Assembly (NCBI GenBank): GCA_008360955.1
Contig: LUCM01006349.1
Span: 208,228-272,227 of the forward strand
DNA: 64,000 nt
Source of the DNA: Fasciolopsis buskii
Lineage: Eukaryota; Platyhelminthes; Trematoda; Plagiorchiida; Fasciolidae
Reading direction: 5' to 3'
Shown here: piece after piece, positions 47,421 to 60,800 of the stretch
Position numbering within the stretch: position 1 is the stretch's first letter
Layout of the letters: each line of letters starts with the position of its first letter
Notes under the pieces: model-generated
The model's database searches: none
What the model was told of the DNA's origin: nothing
The model's input: the letters and a program-made list of their open reading frames with translations, nothing else
Translations under genes and position numbers: made by a program

Positions 47421-49829
47421 TAAAACCAATGCATGGCACATCGATTTTTCAATACAGTCTTTATATCATTTTGTCTTGATATTTACAGCTCCATTAGACT
47501 TCCAGTTCCAGTTAGGTTTCAGGACTACACAGTGAGATGCCTGATCTCCCAGGTTCTTGCACCGATAGCTTCTCGAATATGACGATGCCTCGACAACAGG
47601 AGCGTGGAAATCCTTCTTCAGTTCCTACAGGGGGACAATGAAATAGATGCATTTCTCTCGATTAGCTCCCCAGCCCACAATTCACACACTGTCCTCTCCA
47701 ACCACAGGCAACCATGTACTTTGCCCAGTCTCCCATTGAATTCACGCACCAAACCCAACCGGTAACTTATTTCAGCCATTCATCACTCGTGTAGCAAACG
47801 ATTTGCTTCCCATCCCGGTGGTTTCATGCCTTCTCACATTTTCCCGCTCCCTCCTATTTTGCCGTTCGCCGTGATCTGAAATTTTTCTGATGGTGTGCTC
47901 TCCGGTGGTTCATCCATCTCTTCCAGCTCCGGTTGAGTGAGTCTCGCCAAAAGAAACGAAAACAAGACTCTTAATCCCACGCTGACGGCCAAAGATATTG
48001 CCCCTCATAAGCGTCCGCAATTCAAATCGAGAAAGTGGGAAACATTCGAAAGGTTAATGACGATTTACTCTTCAGTTCCGTAGTTCGGGACTGGCAGTAT
48101 CTCATTTTCGTTGCGATGCATGTTTGGACGGAACACGTTCAACATTTTTACCGCACCCAGCGATCAAACTCATATTTACGACCCTGTCATTAAGTAAGTG
48201 CACCCTTACCAGCAGCCGGGATCGTGTCTTTGCAGGCCGACGTATGCGGTAGCTCACGTGCGCTGAGAACACCGCCTGATCCAAAATCCGACAAGCCGTC
48301 CATAATCCTAAGTTGTCTTCACATCCTTTGCAATCACAATCAAAGGGCCTACGGCGGCGACTGATGGAAACAAAAGGGTAAATTTCACGACAGAGTCCGA
48401 CTGCAGGCCAGCACTGAATGGGATGCAACAGAACTGATGAAACTGGAAACCGCAAATGTGATAGCGGTTCCACTTTGGGGTACCATTAGGAGATTGCGAG
48501 CGTCGACTTCCTCGAGAATTGAACATATTCGCAATTTAGTGGTGCGTAGGTGTTCTTTTGTGTTCCACCGTGATCAGAGTTTAGACCTACTCGGTTCCAC
48601 TAAGGCGCTATATGGCAAGCCTGATGATCGACTGGCAATCCCTTTCAATGAAGGGACTACTCAACCTCCGGCGCTGATCACCTTTACCGCCAATACTCAG
48701 ACGGACCGTTGCAAATGGCCAAACATATCAGGATTATATAAGGACGTGTGCAACCGTCCAAATTCTCGATTTTACTGCCATCAAAATCAAAATACTAGGA
48801 TCAGGAAACGAAAACGTGTTGAAAGTTCATGGCAACTGTTTACAAACTGGTTTTAGCAATTAGGCAAACGCTTCCTCTTCTCCGTCGCACCTGACAGATC
48901 ACCTTATCTCCAGCGGCCAATGAGTAGAACCAGAATTCTTGCTCACCACATGGGATGTTCATGCAGTAAACTTCTGAAATTCCATTCCTCAAATGGTCTG
49001 GTATAGTCTTGACTGTTTTATTGCTCCCCCGTATCAGACATCGCCCCGGTCAATTATAGTCATCAAATACCATCGTTTTATCCGTCGCACTTATTATCAC
49101 ACTTGGTTTTGACAAACTTCCATGCGATTGTCCCATTTCCATTGCAACTCTTCGTCGAAGTTTGACCTTTCCGTCCATTACGCAACCTCTACAATTTTAG
49201 GGATTCCGGTCACCTCAAGCCATCTCCAGGCTCGCCAATGACGACAATGCATATTCAAGGGCTAACGGAAAATGTAGATGAAACCCAAACCCTGCGTCTA
49301 AAGCTCCAGTCCATCTTATGCGCTGGTTACTAATTACTGCTTGGAAGTTGCTGTCCAAATGTGGCGCTCCAGTACCGGTCAGTTTGACTCAAAGCCACAT
49401 CCAAACACGCCACTGACCGCCCTGGGTACCTCGTTTCTGGCGAACCATTGCCACTGGTCAAAGCACCATTACGCATAACCCTGCAATGGTGTGCAGCACC
49501 CCCTGAAACTTCCAGCCCCCTACTGCTACAGAAAACCAAAATATCCGACACCGAACAGGACAATACTCAGCTCATTCATGGCAAGTGTATTTAAAGACCA
49601 ATTTTACTTTCTACACAAAATACTTCTGTTTCTGTCACACCTCTCAATCCAGTCTGCTCCCTGCCGTCCGGATTTAGCGAACGTTCTTGTGAATTCCAAC
49701 GTCTCTTCTTCCACGAATTTCTATAAAATTTCATTCCTTTAAGTTGTCTGGCACAACCATGAATAATTCCCTCGGTTTCATCTTCAACATCACATCGAAC
49801 AATTACTGATGTTAACTTTCACTCTCTTA
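47421..49829. other. Unassigned, pyrimidine-rich plus strand
   Basis: Long C/T-rich stretches. Frames of 123 (48473-48102, minus) and 139 codons (48437-48856, plus) overlap head to head and are unrecognised. A block at about 48960-49150 loosely resembles the start of repeat family C. Likely decayed repeats. Confidence 0.35.
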
Positions 49830-50300
49830 TCCATCCTGTGTGACGTCCAATCTGGTTTTGACCCATCACCATACCGTAGTCACATCGATAGTGATCCTCG
49901 TCATCATAGATGAACTTTTCTCTGCGTCATATAGCCCTCACGATTTCTGATGAACCCGGTCATTTGACGGCGCCCGCCATCGCTTCCTAGCTATTTTTTC
50001 CTTGCGACACGTACCTTGGATACATTGAAACATAAAGTTACTCACAGTGAACGACTGACAATAATTCACAGAAAGTCTTCTATAATTCTAGCAAACGGTT
50101 GTCTAGCTTTGCTTTAAAACTGGAAAACTATTGCATAGACTATCACATCGCAGATTTTGATCATGGGAACAAACATTCAGAGTTCATGTCTGACTATTGT
50201 TTTTCCCGTTTCTACCAGGTCATCCCAGTTCAAATTTGATCTTCCTCTGCGTGTGCCTCTCAGAAATGGAGAAGTATGTACATTGCTATTATTATTGAGC
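49830..50300 (+). repeat. Repeat family C, copy 1, with ATT-type tail
   Basis: Colinear with 54285 onward: TCTGGTTTTGAC, CGCGACACG / TGCGACACG, ACTCACAGTG, CTAGCTTTG and CTGGAAAAC occur in the same order and spacing. It ends near TTGCTATTATTATTG (50283-50297). A short trinucleotide tail suggests a non-LTR retrotransposon 3' end. Confidence 0.65.
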
Positions 50301-50899
50301 TTGAGGTAAAACTAGGTCAAGCATGTTGTTTAGCTCATTGGGAAAGGTGAAACACTGGATCCATCTTGCAGCACAGGCATATGAAGCAAACCGTTTAAGA
50401 GTTTTGGATCTTTGAGAGGATTCCAGCTAATAATTATGGTTTTGAAGCTCCTTAAAGTTTAGCATATAGCCAAGGTAGCCGAGCACCTCATTATTAGGAG
50501 CAATTGTATTGCATCGCATAGAATTTTGCCTGCACTAAATAACGTCGCATTTCAAATGTTGGAGGCACAACAGCTAGATGATCTATATATGCAGTCTGAA
50601 TAAAAGGGCGATTTAGCCAGCTGCACAGCCACCCGTGCGAAGTATTTGGCTGACTCAAGTTTAGGTTGTTGGCATGATTGAGCCTGCCATTTATTTTCAA
50701 CCAATTTTAGGCATCCCCTTCTCGAGAGGCTGACGCGTACTAAACAAATTGCGGCGTTTAGAGTATAGGGGAGGAAGGAGCTGATCCTGGTGGCTAGTGA
50801 TATATGATCGTGCATTCTACTTTCGTCTCGGAATACTCCGAGAAATTCATCGCTACTGTTATCACTACTTCCCGGTGGGGCCCAAAACTAGGTTAAGCC
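50301..50899. other. Unassigned DNA
   Basis: No supported feature; short overlapping minus-strand frames only. Confidence 0.4.
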
Positions 50900-53200
50900 G
50901 GGAGTGAAATCTGTTATCTATTAACCGACAAATAACGAGAAATAGGAAAAGTTCGGTAGGGTCAACAATGTGGGAGGAAAAGGATTAGTCAAAAGGTTGT
51001 GCATTTTTGGTAAAGTAGCGGAGTGAGGTAAATGGCAAATGCTTCTGGTTATTAGAATCAATTGGGATGGCGTTAGGAGGAACAGTGGCTAACATAAACA
51101 GGTGAAATGCCATGGACGTTTTTGGAGTGGTTAAGCCTACTGAGAATCCAAGTGGTCTGGAGGAATGCAGTGGCATATACTGCTAACGGTGGAGCAGAGG
51201 GAGAAAAGCAAGAAATGGGGAGCTAGGAGATGGCCAAAGAACTGGAATAAGTTCAGGAGGTTGGGCAAAACTCCTAGAGAAGTAACAGGATGTGCATTAT
51301 GGAATCATTGGCGCAGTAGGAAACAACTGAAAGTGGAGGATATTGTGGACTGATTTCTCAGTGGAGAAAGCGGCAGAACGAATTTGAGAAGTGGCTGAGA
51401 AAAAATGATCTCTGGGTTGAGCTGGTTTTCAGCTGGAACGTGCTGATTATGGAGCACATGCATGAAGAAAAAGTGGGGTTTTGACTCCAGATGATTGGAT
51501 TGCTGAGGAAGTAACGCCGATGACCTAACAAAGACAAAGGAAACATCCGCGATGGGACTGCCTGTATTCTTGCAGTTGTTAGGCGCAGTTTTCTAATGAG
51601 TGTGAGGTGAACTCAATTCGGAAGAACTTCACACAGACCAATTTCAACAGCATTCCATGCAAAGTCAGAAAGAATTTAATCCGGATACTTACCTGCCGAT
51701 ACCTAGAAGAAGGTTCAATGCACAAACCACCCAAGCAGGGTTTCACGAGGGCTATCTCTTGTGCCAGTGATCCACTGTGGTTCCTGGACGAAGTATCATT
51801 AAGACAGGAGAGGGAACATAATAGAAATTGAATGGGATAAGGGGGCGGGCGCGATCTTGAGTAATTGGTGAAACACACTAAGAGGTGAAACGGGATGCTG
51901 CAAAGCAATGGGGGAATTGCAGGCAATCCAAAAATGGCGAAAAATGAAAAATTAAATATCCAAGACTAAAAAAAGTTTCCTGAGACCGTTTGCGAGCAGG
52001 GAACTACGAGACATTTCGTGTTTAAATGAACTAAATGTGAGCATTGCTGGGGCAAAATATGGAAGGAGCTCAACGGCGTATGGTGAGGTATTGCCGGAGT
52101 CCCCAAACGTCATGAGCCTTACGTAATGGGCGGGAACGTTGAGCTAAGGAGATAAAAAGCAATGGTAATACGGTAGTTGAATGGAAGTAGTGAAAACTCG
52201 ACGGAACGTCAGGCAAATTGGACAAGACACGTATTTGACAACAATAATCGGTCTAAAAAATGCCGAAGGCGGAGGAAGACTGTTAAGATTGTCTCAGACT
52301 ATCTGCAGGAAATTGGTAAAGCTTCGGATATGGAAATCCCAAGAATAGTGATTGTATCTACATACGGTTGGCGGCAAGTTGTACCGGGAGGTGCGTCAGA
52401 TATGCGAAATTTTGTATAAGAATGTTCCTTGAACATACTAGCCAACAATGTCCTCTACGCAGTCATCTTTTGTTACCGCAGCTTTTGATCTTAGTAAGCA
52501 GTATGGGTGGGGAATATGAGGTGGACGAGCCGTTCCGGAGACAGTAGTAACCGCGGTTTTATCCAATTGCAAAGATGCGAGTTGAGATATCCAATGCGAT
52601 AGTCGGAGTAGTTTCGCTTGACTAGGCCAGAACTCGAACGCCAGTTTTAGCTAGTAGGTTCCTAGCAGAAGCGATAGGATAGCAGATTTGGAATTGCCAT
52701 TACAGGGACGGAAACAGTTGCAACGCGTTTACTCCGGGTGCGAGATCTGAAACGCAAAAGAGCGCAGTAGTCTGGCTTGGGTGCCAGCTTGTGGTTATGG
52801 TGATTATTGGATCGCGCCAATATGCCTGCAACATGGTGCCTCTATTCCGTAAAACGTGGTAACAAGAACTCAACTATGGTAACCGTTTTATGCATAGCTG
52901 AAGGTTTGGGGCTACCAGGAACGACCTATTCAGCTCTGCCAAGCCAGCAACGGGGATAAGATGACCTGAGAAGCAAGGAATACACAGGCTGAAGGTGTTT
53001 AAAATCACGGAATGTGATGACAGTATGGATCCGCCAAGAAGTACGTTGACATTATCGTCAGCCCACATTGGGAGACGCTCGAGAGTTAGCTGCCCGGGCC
53101 ACTGGTGGAGAGGGTACATTACCGCAAGGGAGATCAAAGAGTGCATTAGCGGGGACGTGCGATAAAGTTAGGAAGTAAGAGGCGAAGCCGAATCCCATGA
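50900..53200. other. Purine-rich plus-strand segment, no gene recognised
   Basis: The plus strand is strikingly A/G-rich here, while both flanks (47.5-50 kb and 53.2-54.9 kb) are C/T-rich. The longest frame is 115 codons (51926-51579, minus), with a Pro/Ser/Leu-rich composition that follows the base skew. This is likely repeat DNA inserted in the opposite orientation to its neighbours. No matching pair of arms could be aligned by eye. Confidence 0.35.
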
Positions 53201-54284
53201 ATCCCAGGTGATTATCTCACCCGGCAGATCTGTCCAAATTCATCACTTGTTGGCCACTGCTTTCTTTGGATCGCCCGTGGCGTTTCGCAACCTGCCGCAA
53301 TCTCTTGCAAATCATCTTGCGCTGCTGGTCATGCATTTTCCTTGTGATTTCATCCTCTGTCCTCACTGTCTGTAATGCTTTTCCTTCTGATTTCTGTATG
53401 TAAACTTTATTTCCTCTAACCTAACGTATCCCGGGCCGTTTCACAAAGGATGTTCACGTCGAATTTGATGCCCTCGCATATCTGTCTCTCCCAGGCCTTA
53501 TATTTCTGACTGGATGGAAACACTTACCCCATGCTCTGGCGACTATTCGATATTGGAGAGACGATGACTTCCTTACCCTACCCATACCATATTTGAATTC
53601 CTTCCCCACACCACGAGTACGCCGGCGTTACCCCAATAGTGCGGTCGGGGTCATATCCACCGCTTTGGCGGGCGCACATCGGGCGGGCAGCTCGGATACA
53701 GCAGTGTGCGAGTGCAGCAAGGTTGGCGGATTACACCTCCTGCGTTCACCCTCAAACGGCGCTTTTCATGTTGGGTGGCCAGCACTCGGTCAGCCCCACC
53801 CACCAGCAGTTTTGTGGTAAACAGCACTCTATCTTATACGTTCACGTGCACCATTTTGCACTGGCTTTCTCTTGCTCCTTCCCGAAATTCTTCTGCCGAA
53901 TCCATGCAAAACGGACTCACGAAGGACTATATTGTTATTGGCATCTGATATAAATTGACTTTCAAAGCGCACCTTTACATTCAAAAACAGCTGTGGACCG
54001 TCATTCTTCATCGACGTCGATTCCGGTGTGCGGAATTTAGCAATAGACCGACGCTCCTGGTAACAGTTCTCCACTCAATTCCACCAGACGTTGCCCCATT
54101 TGGTTCCGGTTCTTCTTCTTTTGCAACCCCACCTTTATCTCTGGATCAAGCTGAAGTTCATGAACCCAAAGTTGCTCAAGGCGAACCTCATGGATTATTC
54201 TCACGATTACACTATTCCAATCCCGCGTCGCCGCTCTCCTTGCTCAAAGGACTATGCTTTTAAAATTTTCGCCTTTTATACTGC
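53201..54284. other. Unassigned, pyrimidine-rich plus strand
   Basis: Several overlapping frames of 75-104 codons in all phases track the C/T skew. It is probably the upstream part of the repeat family C element that follows. No protein motif recognised. Confidence 0.35.
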
Positions 54285-54890
54285 CTCGTATTTTATCCAG
54301 TCTGGTTTTGACTCAGCGTCATTCCGTTATCACATCCATATTGGCCCTCATATCCGCCATATAACTCCCTTGACACTCGAGTATCCCGACCAACAAACGG
54401 CGACAGCCAATGCCCTCTAGCCATAATTTGCGCCCGCGACACGCACTTTAGTGTGTTCAAACATAGCATTACTCGCAGTGCAAGACTGGAAATCAGCCAC
54501 AGAAGAATCTTTGCGAATCATTATCTAGCTTTGATTTGGAACTGGAAAACCCGTACTGAGGAAATCACATTGCCTGCTATGATCTTGTGAGCGAAACCAC
54601 ATTGCATGGCATGTTTGGTTTCTGTCTTCCGAGTCTGCACAGTACCCTCTTTGCACAATTTCGATCTTGCCTTGCGCATGACCCTCGTATGTCGAGAAAT
54701 ATACACAAACTTACAAACCTTTCAAATCACTCAAAGTTGCTCTCACCCACCTTCCCTTTCGATTTATATTATTTGCACTTCCTGTGCATCGTCCCTGTAA
54801 AAACTGGATCTTGCCTTGCGCATGCCTCTCGCAAATCGAGAAATATGCAATATTATTATTGTTATTGTTATTCTCTCAGGGCTGCCCCAC
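54285..54890 (+). repeat. Repeat family C, copy 2, with duplicated 3' end
   Basis: Aligns with copy 1 through CTGGAAAACC at about 54550. The terminal module GATCTTGCCTTGCGCATG..CTCG..TCGAGAAATAT occurs twice (about 54663-54705 and 54807-54847). The second is followed by ATTATTATTGTTATTGTTATT. A 206-codon plus frame (54587-55207) merely reads through both modules and the tail, so it is not called a gene. Confidence 0.65.
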
Positions 54891-57800
54891 GCGCTTCAAT
54901 GGCTCAACCGGAATTGTGTCACGTGACTTTTGTATTGGCAGCAGTTTGCAAATTCGATCGAAAGGTAGTTTTGTCATCATGTATTATCCTTCGCCCTTCA
55001 AATACCCACCAAACAATACAAAGAAATGATATTTATAAATTTACCGGAGTTAAAGGTGATTGTTTTCCTTCATCTTTCGAGCAAATGCCTGTTCGGCTTG
55101 TTCTCATAGTCGTCCACGGTGTACTGCAGAGTTCAAGAAATATGATAGGCGGATCACTTGTTTCAACTCCGAATTTAATAGTGCCCTCCGCGCCTTCATT
55201 AAGTTGAAGGTGTCTAGTTTCCAAAGCCCTAGGTTTGTGAGAATTACTGTTATTCTGTTTTACATGAAGGAACTACAAGAATAGGAGCCCTATTTGGCCC
55301 AAAGCTAAATTTGCTCTCTTGCATCTTTTCCATCATCGTAACACTGGTCGCGAGGAAGTCAGTTTAGGAACCCGTGGCTGAGGAGTAACTGACTTTGGAG
55401 CGGTAAAATATATCCACACTCTTCTGTGACCGATGAGCGCTGGACGCAAATTCAGCAGTACCCCCTTTCACCCGCCAATTCGCCCATCAGCTGCGTAGCC
55501 TTTTCAGCCTTACAGACCGGTAGTAAATTTTATCGATCCTTCTGATGCATCCCTGATAACTGCACCTGCGCGATGCAGCAAATCAAAAGTTTATTTTTGA
55601 ATTAATTATTGAAATCCTAAAGGCCAGTCCGGAGAAATTAGTTTCTTGACCTCGTCGCCTCCCCAGGAAACCAGCCTTAGGCATAAGTTACGCTGATGAT
55701 ACTATTTTATCCGCCTACCTACTCTGAATGATAGGTTTCATGTAAGACTATGGATAGGCACCAGATCTGTCATATTTCCTACTCTTCTACTGTAAAGTTA
55801 CGTTTACTGTGTCGTCCTTATTCTCACGACAACCTATCGATTGCGAGCACAGAATCGGCTCGTTGGCAATGCAGCTGGTTATTATATATTTCAGCTAGGT
55901 CGGATGTCTAAGGATGTTGGCTGTTTAGAAAAGGGAATTTGGTGGTGGGTACAAAGAGCAAGCGCCGCGGGCTGTTCAAATAATAAAAAGTTCAGAAGGT
56001 GGAAGAGGAGAAATACCAAAGTGGTAAACCTAGAGGAGAGAAATATATTGAATTCTCCTCTTTACAAGACCATCAGAAATCCTATGATGGGTTGAATTAA
56101 TCCAAAGAAGCAAGTAAGAGATCATCCAACTAATTGCTCTTCTGTCTCTGTCACCTCTGGTCTTCCGCTGGCTCCGTTTCTTCGTGAACTTTGTACCTCC
56201 TTTTACGTATGCCCGAAGAATCTCTATTTTATATGAGTTCGGGTTTGGACATCCACTCACACGTAATTTAGCTCCGATTTGTTTCAAACCCGCTGTGCCA
56301 GTCCCCAATCCGCAGTTAGTTGTGCTGGCCAAATTAGCTTTGGGTGGATAAACCCGAAAACACTCCATGTTTGCTGTTATATAGCATCCATGGCAATTAT
56401 GTCGTGAATTTATTTACGCACGACATGATTCTGCTGTGTATTTCATGCACTGTTTTTCATTATCTAATGCACAGCGTTCTAACATTTGGAAGCAATTGAG
56501 GAGTGGACAATTTTCTAGTGCAGTAAGGCAAATCGCACGTGATGCTAACAGAGATAGCCCAACAAAATTCTCAAAAGCAACAAACTTCAAAGTGCTCCAC
56601 TATTACTATATTAATCGAGGGAACTTTGAATTCCGGGCTCATGCGTTTGCTTTCTGCACATGTGGTGAAAAGACGGTCATGGCGTGCGATTGCAATGTCC
56701 TCTAAGGTTCCCGAGGGCAGATTGCTTTTTCCTGATTTAAGTGGCAGTCCCCATGTTTTGCCCATCTTAAAGCTAGGTTTGCACAACGGCCTAGAACGTG
56801 TCGCCCAGCAAAATTAGCCAGCTTTACGTTGCCAGCAAAGAAAAATCTACGAGACGGTAGAATCGTAGCCAAATCACTGACAAGCAGTAAAAACAACGGC
56901 GACATTCGCTTTGGCGCTGTTTCTATGCACTGCCGGGGCCAAAGGAGTAGCCTAATTTATCCCAAGCCTTTCGTTGATTTTTGTCCTCAGATCCCTCGCA
57001 GGTCCAGCTCGCGCAGTCTGTTTGCTGCTGCAAGGAAAGTCAGTTCAACTCATTTCGGCTGGCACAGGCCTATAGTAGTCGGATGATCAAAGGAGCGTTC
57101 TAAATACTTTCAGTGGTGCGCACGACAACCGACATATACTACTGCAACTGAATCAGTTTTTGTTTGTCCTGCAGAGTATGGTCCGATGTTCCGGTAGCGT
57201 CGAAAATTAAGTGGTTAGATTTCTCACTCTGCGGGATAGAGACAGCCATAACGCGTGTTAGATGACAGCTACCCAGTCGGTAGCCACTGAAAACCGCAAA
57301 GCCTTGTGCATGTAATCCGATGGTGCATGTTGGGCCAACTAAATTTACACATCTGGGACCATCTTTTCCCACTTGGCATGTACAAATTNTGTATAAATGA
57401 GTTAACCACGCCTCTTTAAAGTGCTGCATTTTTGAGCTCTGATATAAATAACGGGAAAGAGCAGGAGGCAGTGCTAATATTCATGGCTTGGCGGCGATGA
57501 TAAAAGGTAGAAAGGTATTTGGTGTTTCACGGGGTTTCCTTCTGTTGCGGGGGATCACTGCACCGTTGGCCAGAAAGGCGTCTCTGTCCTTGGTTTCAAG
57601 TTCCTTTTTAGGGGCTTCTTGTGCTTGCGACCTATGGGGTATGGGTGATAATGAACTGGAAGAACTGGCTTGGCAACCATGCTATAGAGTGGGCGTGGGC
57701 TAGACAACTGTCTGAACCTGAAGTAACAGCGCTAAGTTGAACTTATAGAATCTAGGTGGGAGCGTTTTGCGAGGAGATGCAACGGCAATCCCTGATTTAT

Positions 57801-60800
57801 CCAGCTCTCCAGCCACGGGGCCTTAAATTGTGGACGGTATTGGCATCAACAGATTTTTGTTGCGCTGGCGGCAGGGTGTTTTGGCAAGATAGCGCCAGGC
57901 TTTGGGAAGAACCGAGCTTTAGCTGATCGTGCATTCTTTGTTCGTTGCACTTTAGAGAAAAACTGAGTATGGCTCTGGCAATGCAAATTATGTGATTATT
58001 GCTCTTTGGAGAGGCGTTTTGTCTTCAGCTATTTTGATGTTGTTCAGCTTTGCGGCGACAGTGTCTTGCTCTTTCTGATGAGTAGCCTCGCTTGGCTGTT
58101 GGTTTGGAACTCCAACAAGGCGGAAATCGCTTCCACAGCCCCTTTACTTGTCATGCGATATGGACTATGCCATAATCGGCCAAGGGGGAATTTCTAAGAC
58201 AATGGTACTAAATGACCTATTAATATTACGCTATTTTCCAGAGAGCAGAGCATCAGAAAAAGACCGTCAGACACCAGGCTGTCTAACCGACTAAGTTTCA
58301 GGGCCAACGAGGTGAGAAGTGTTTCGTGCTTTGAGATGGTTCGCTCCAAATTGTTAGTTTAAACTAATAGTTTGAACGATTTCTTCATGAAGAACATTGC
58401 CCTATCGTGGAATTTGATACTAGGTCATTAATTTCGATTGAAAATTGAATCAATATACCCAACCAAAGACTAACTCTGGAGCGCTTTTATTATCGTTTTC
58501 GGAGACATTTGCTTGATTGGACTGGACTTCCGGTTTGTACCGCCAATGATCTTATCTTTGGCCGCTTGAGGATAAAATTTATGTTGACTTATGAGGCGTG
58601 ACCATTTGGTTGTTGTCACTATGGTGATGACGAGGGACCGTGGCCAGTCTGTGTGATAAAGTCCCTTAGATAGAGATGCTAGGGAGTACTATGAAGTCTG
58701 GGCTACTTGAGAGCAATTCAGAAAGCTGAGTGAGCAACACTGGTAAACAGTAGATCGCGCGCCTGTAGAATGAAGCTGAATGAAAATGAGTAGGCCAAGA
58801 ACACCGCGCTAACGTCAAGGACCGTCAAAATGACGTCCTGTGTTAGCAGATTTAAAATGATGAGGCAAAAAAAGAAGTAATCGGAGTCACAGGTTGAATT
58901 AATTAGCCGAATGGTGTCGAATGTTTTGGGAACGGGTGGATGGAAAAATAAGTAGACCACCTGTGCGGTTAAAAACAAGTAGGTAATCCAATAGAATGTT
59001 TCGTAGTATCAGTTCTTCTGAATTAAGGCCTGGTCGAAGCTAAAAATGTACCAGTTTGCGCGTGGAACAAACATGGGAAAAGGGGCCAATTAGAAAATTG
59101 GTTAAAATTTCCGATGCTCGGAGAAATTTGGCGAGTATCTTCTGGCTATTTAAAATGGTTTAACCCTGCTAAGAATGTTAGAGTAACACAATCATGATAT
59201 TTCACAAAGAAGAAGCAGAACTAAAGGGAACCCTCCGCATGAGATTAAGAGTCTGTTGGGTTTCCACCACCAAAGTAAAGCAAGAGTCGATGGAACTGGT
59301 TTCTTCTTCTTCTTGCGTGAACCTTTGTGGAAATTGAATCTGTTCTTCGAACGAATTTTGCGCCGCAACCCGCGCCGTTGGTGTGTATAAGCGCAGAGCG
59401 ATTTGGCAAACAGCACCCATGTTAGCCTGTTGTTAACCGTGTGTAATATTAACTCATTCATTTTCTGACCCCGTCTTTGAGCTATGCTGCTCGATGGGTT
59501 GGTACACCATTGTAATGCCCGATCGTGCAACCAAGCATATTTCTCGGGGTTTTTGAAAAATATACTGTGGTAACTTTAAGAAGTGAGAGAGTGAAGTTTT
59601 CGAACGAGTTTCTTACCGTAACTGTGGAGTTCCTGAGTTGTTGCTCGGACTCGAAGCTCAGCCCAACTATATCCTGGCTTAAATATGTTGCCTTGTGTTA
59701 CGGTTTTGTTGAGCTGAAGTTCGAGTCATTGGGCAATAGAGGGGCAACCCAGAATGGAACACAGATGCTTGCAACCAAAGAGAGATTTCTGTGTACACGT
59801 AAGTTACCAACGCGCAAAACAGGTTCAGCTCAAAACCCACCATGTAAGAAGCGAAGAGCAGTATTTGAGAAACGTTTTATTTCTGTCCTTCTTGTTAAAT
59901 TTCAGAAGAGCTGAATGCGTATGGTCACCGTTTCAAGTGAGATAATGGGACGTCGTAGGCAATACAGGAAAATGCATTGAAATTTACTTTTCCACTTTGT
60001 TCATTGTTATCGGAGATAGGAAACAGCACTGTTCTTCAAGGTAGCCAGTTTGTGGGGCAAGCATCCATGAGACTGCAGAGCAGACCCGGTACTTTGAGGC
60101 CATTCCACTGACGGGTTTTCTGGGTCCCCGGTGTGTTGCAAAATTATAAAGACAGCAAAACTTTCCTCTGTTAACCGTGCTCCAAAGGGGGATGTGATGC
60201 CCAGTGACCTTATTGCAGTGAAGCGTCTTTTAGATACACAATTGTTGCCTAGGAATACCCTGCCAACCAACCATATAAGCCTTGACAAAAGAAAAATCTG
60301 AGAGGGTACTTGAAATTGGCTTGGGAGTTCAAGAAGAGACAGAAAACAGCTGCAGCTTGAAGAGAGGCCAACGACAGTCCGTGTAACGTGGCTTGCCTGT
60401 TAGTCAGCCAACACCCTGGGTATGCCATGGTGATAATAGTTGGGCAGTGATCGACATTGCGCGGTAATGTAATAATGACTTACAACACGGGAAACCCTTG
60501 AGATGCGCTTCTTAATCCGGGAAGACGCAAAACCTCGTTCCTGGACGGGGTAAGTCTGGGACTTGCGAATCATGGCCAAAAACGACTTTAGACACCTGGC
60601 CCCGCTCCACGGTGACCCTGGTAAAGTTGGCGGATCTCCAGCGGTCTGGGAGAGTGTCCCTGAGAGACCCGAGGGTCCAGCTTCAAATGCACGAGGCCCT
60701 AGTTTTTCTCAGTCCAGGCCGCGTCATTGACACTCGGGCTCTACATTTAGTAGAAAAGACTGCCCTACTGGCTTGAGCCCAAAGTTTAAAAGGGTGGTAT

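Noticed and set aside
48102..48856. Two overlapping frames of 123 and 139 codons on opposite strands
   Set aside because: Neither shows known motifs. Overlapping long frames on both strands in a compositionally skewed repeat region are expected by chance.
54587..55207. 206-codon plus-strand frame, the longest in the window
   Set aside because: It reads through two copies of a repeat 3' module and a trinucleotide tail, giving Tyr/Cys runs. A repeat artefact, not a gene.
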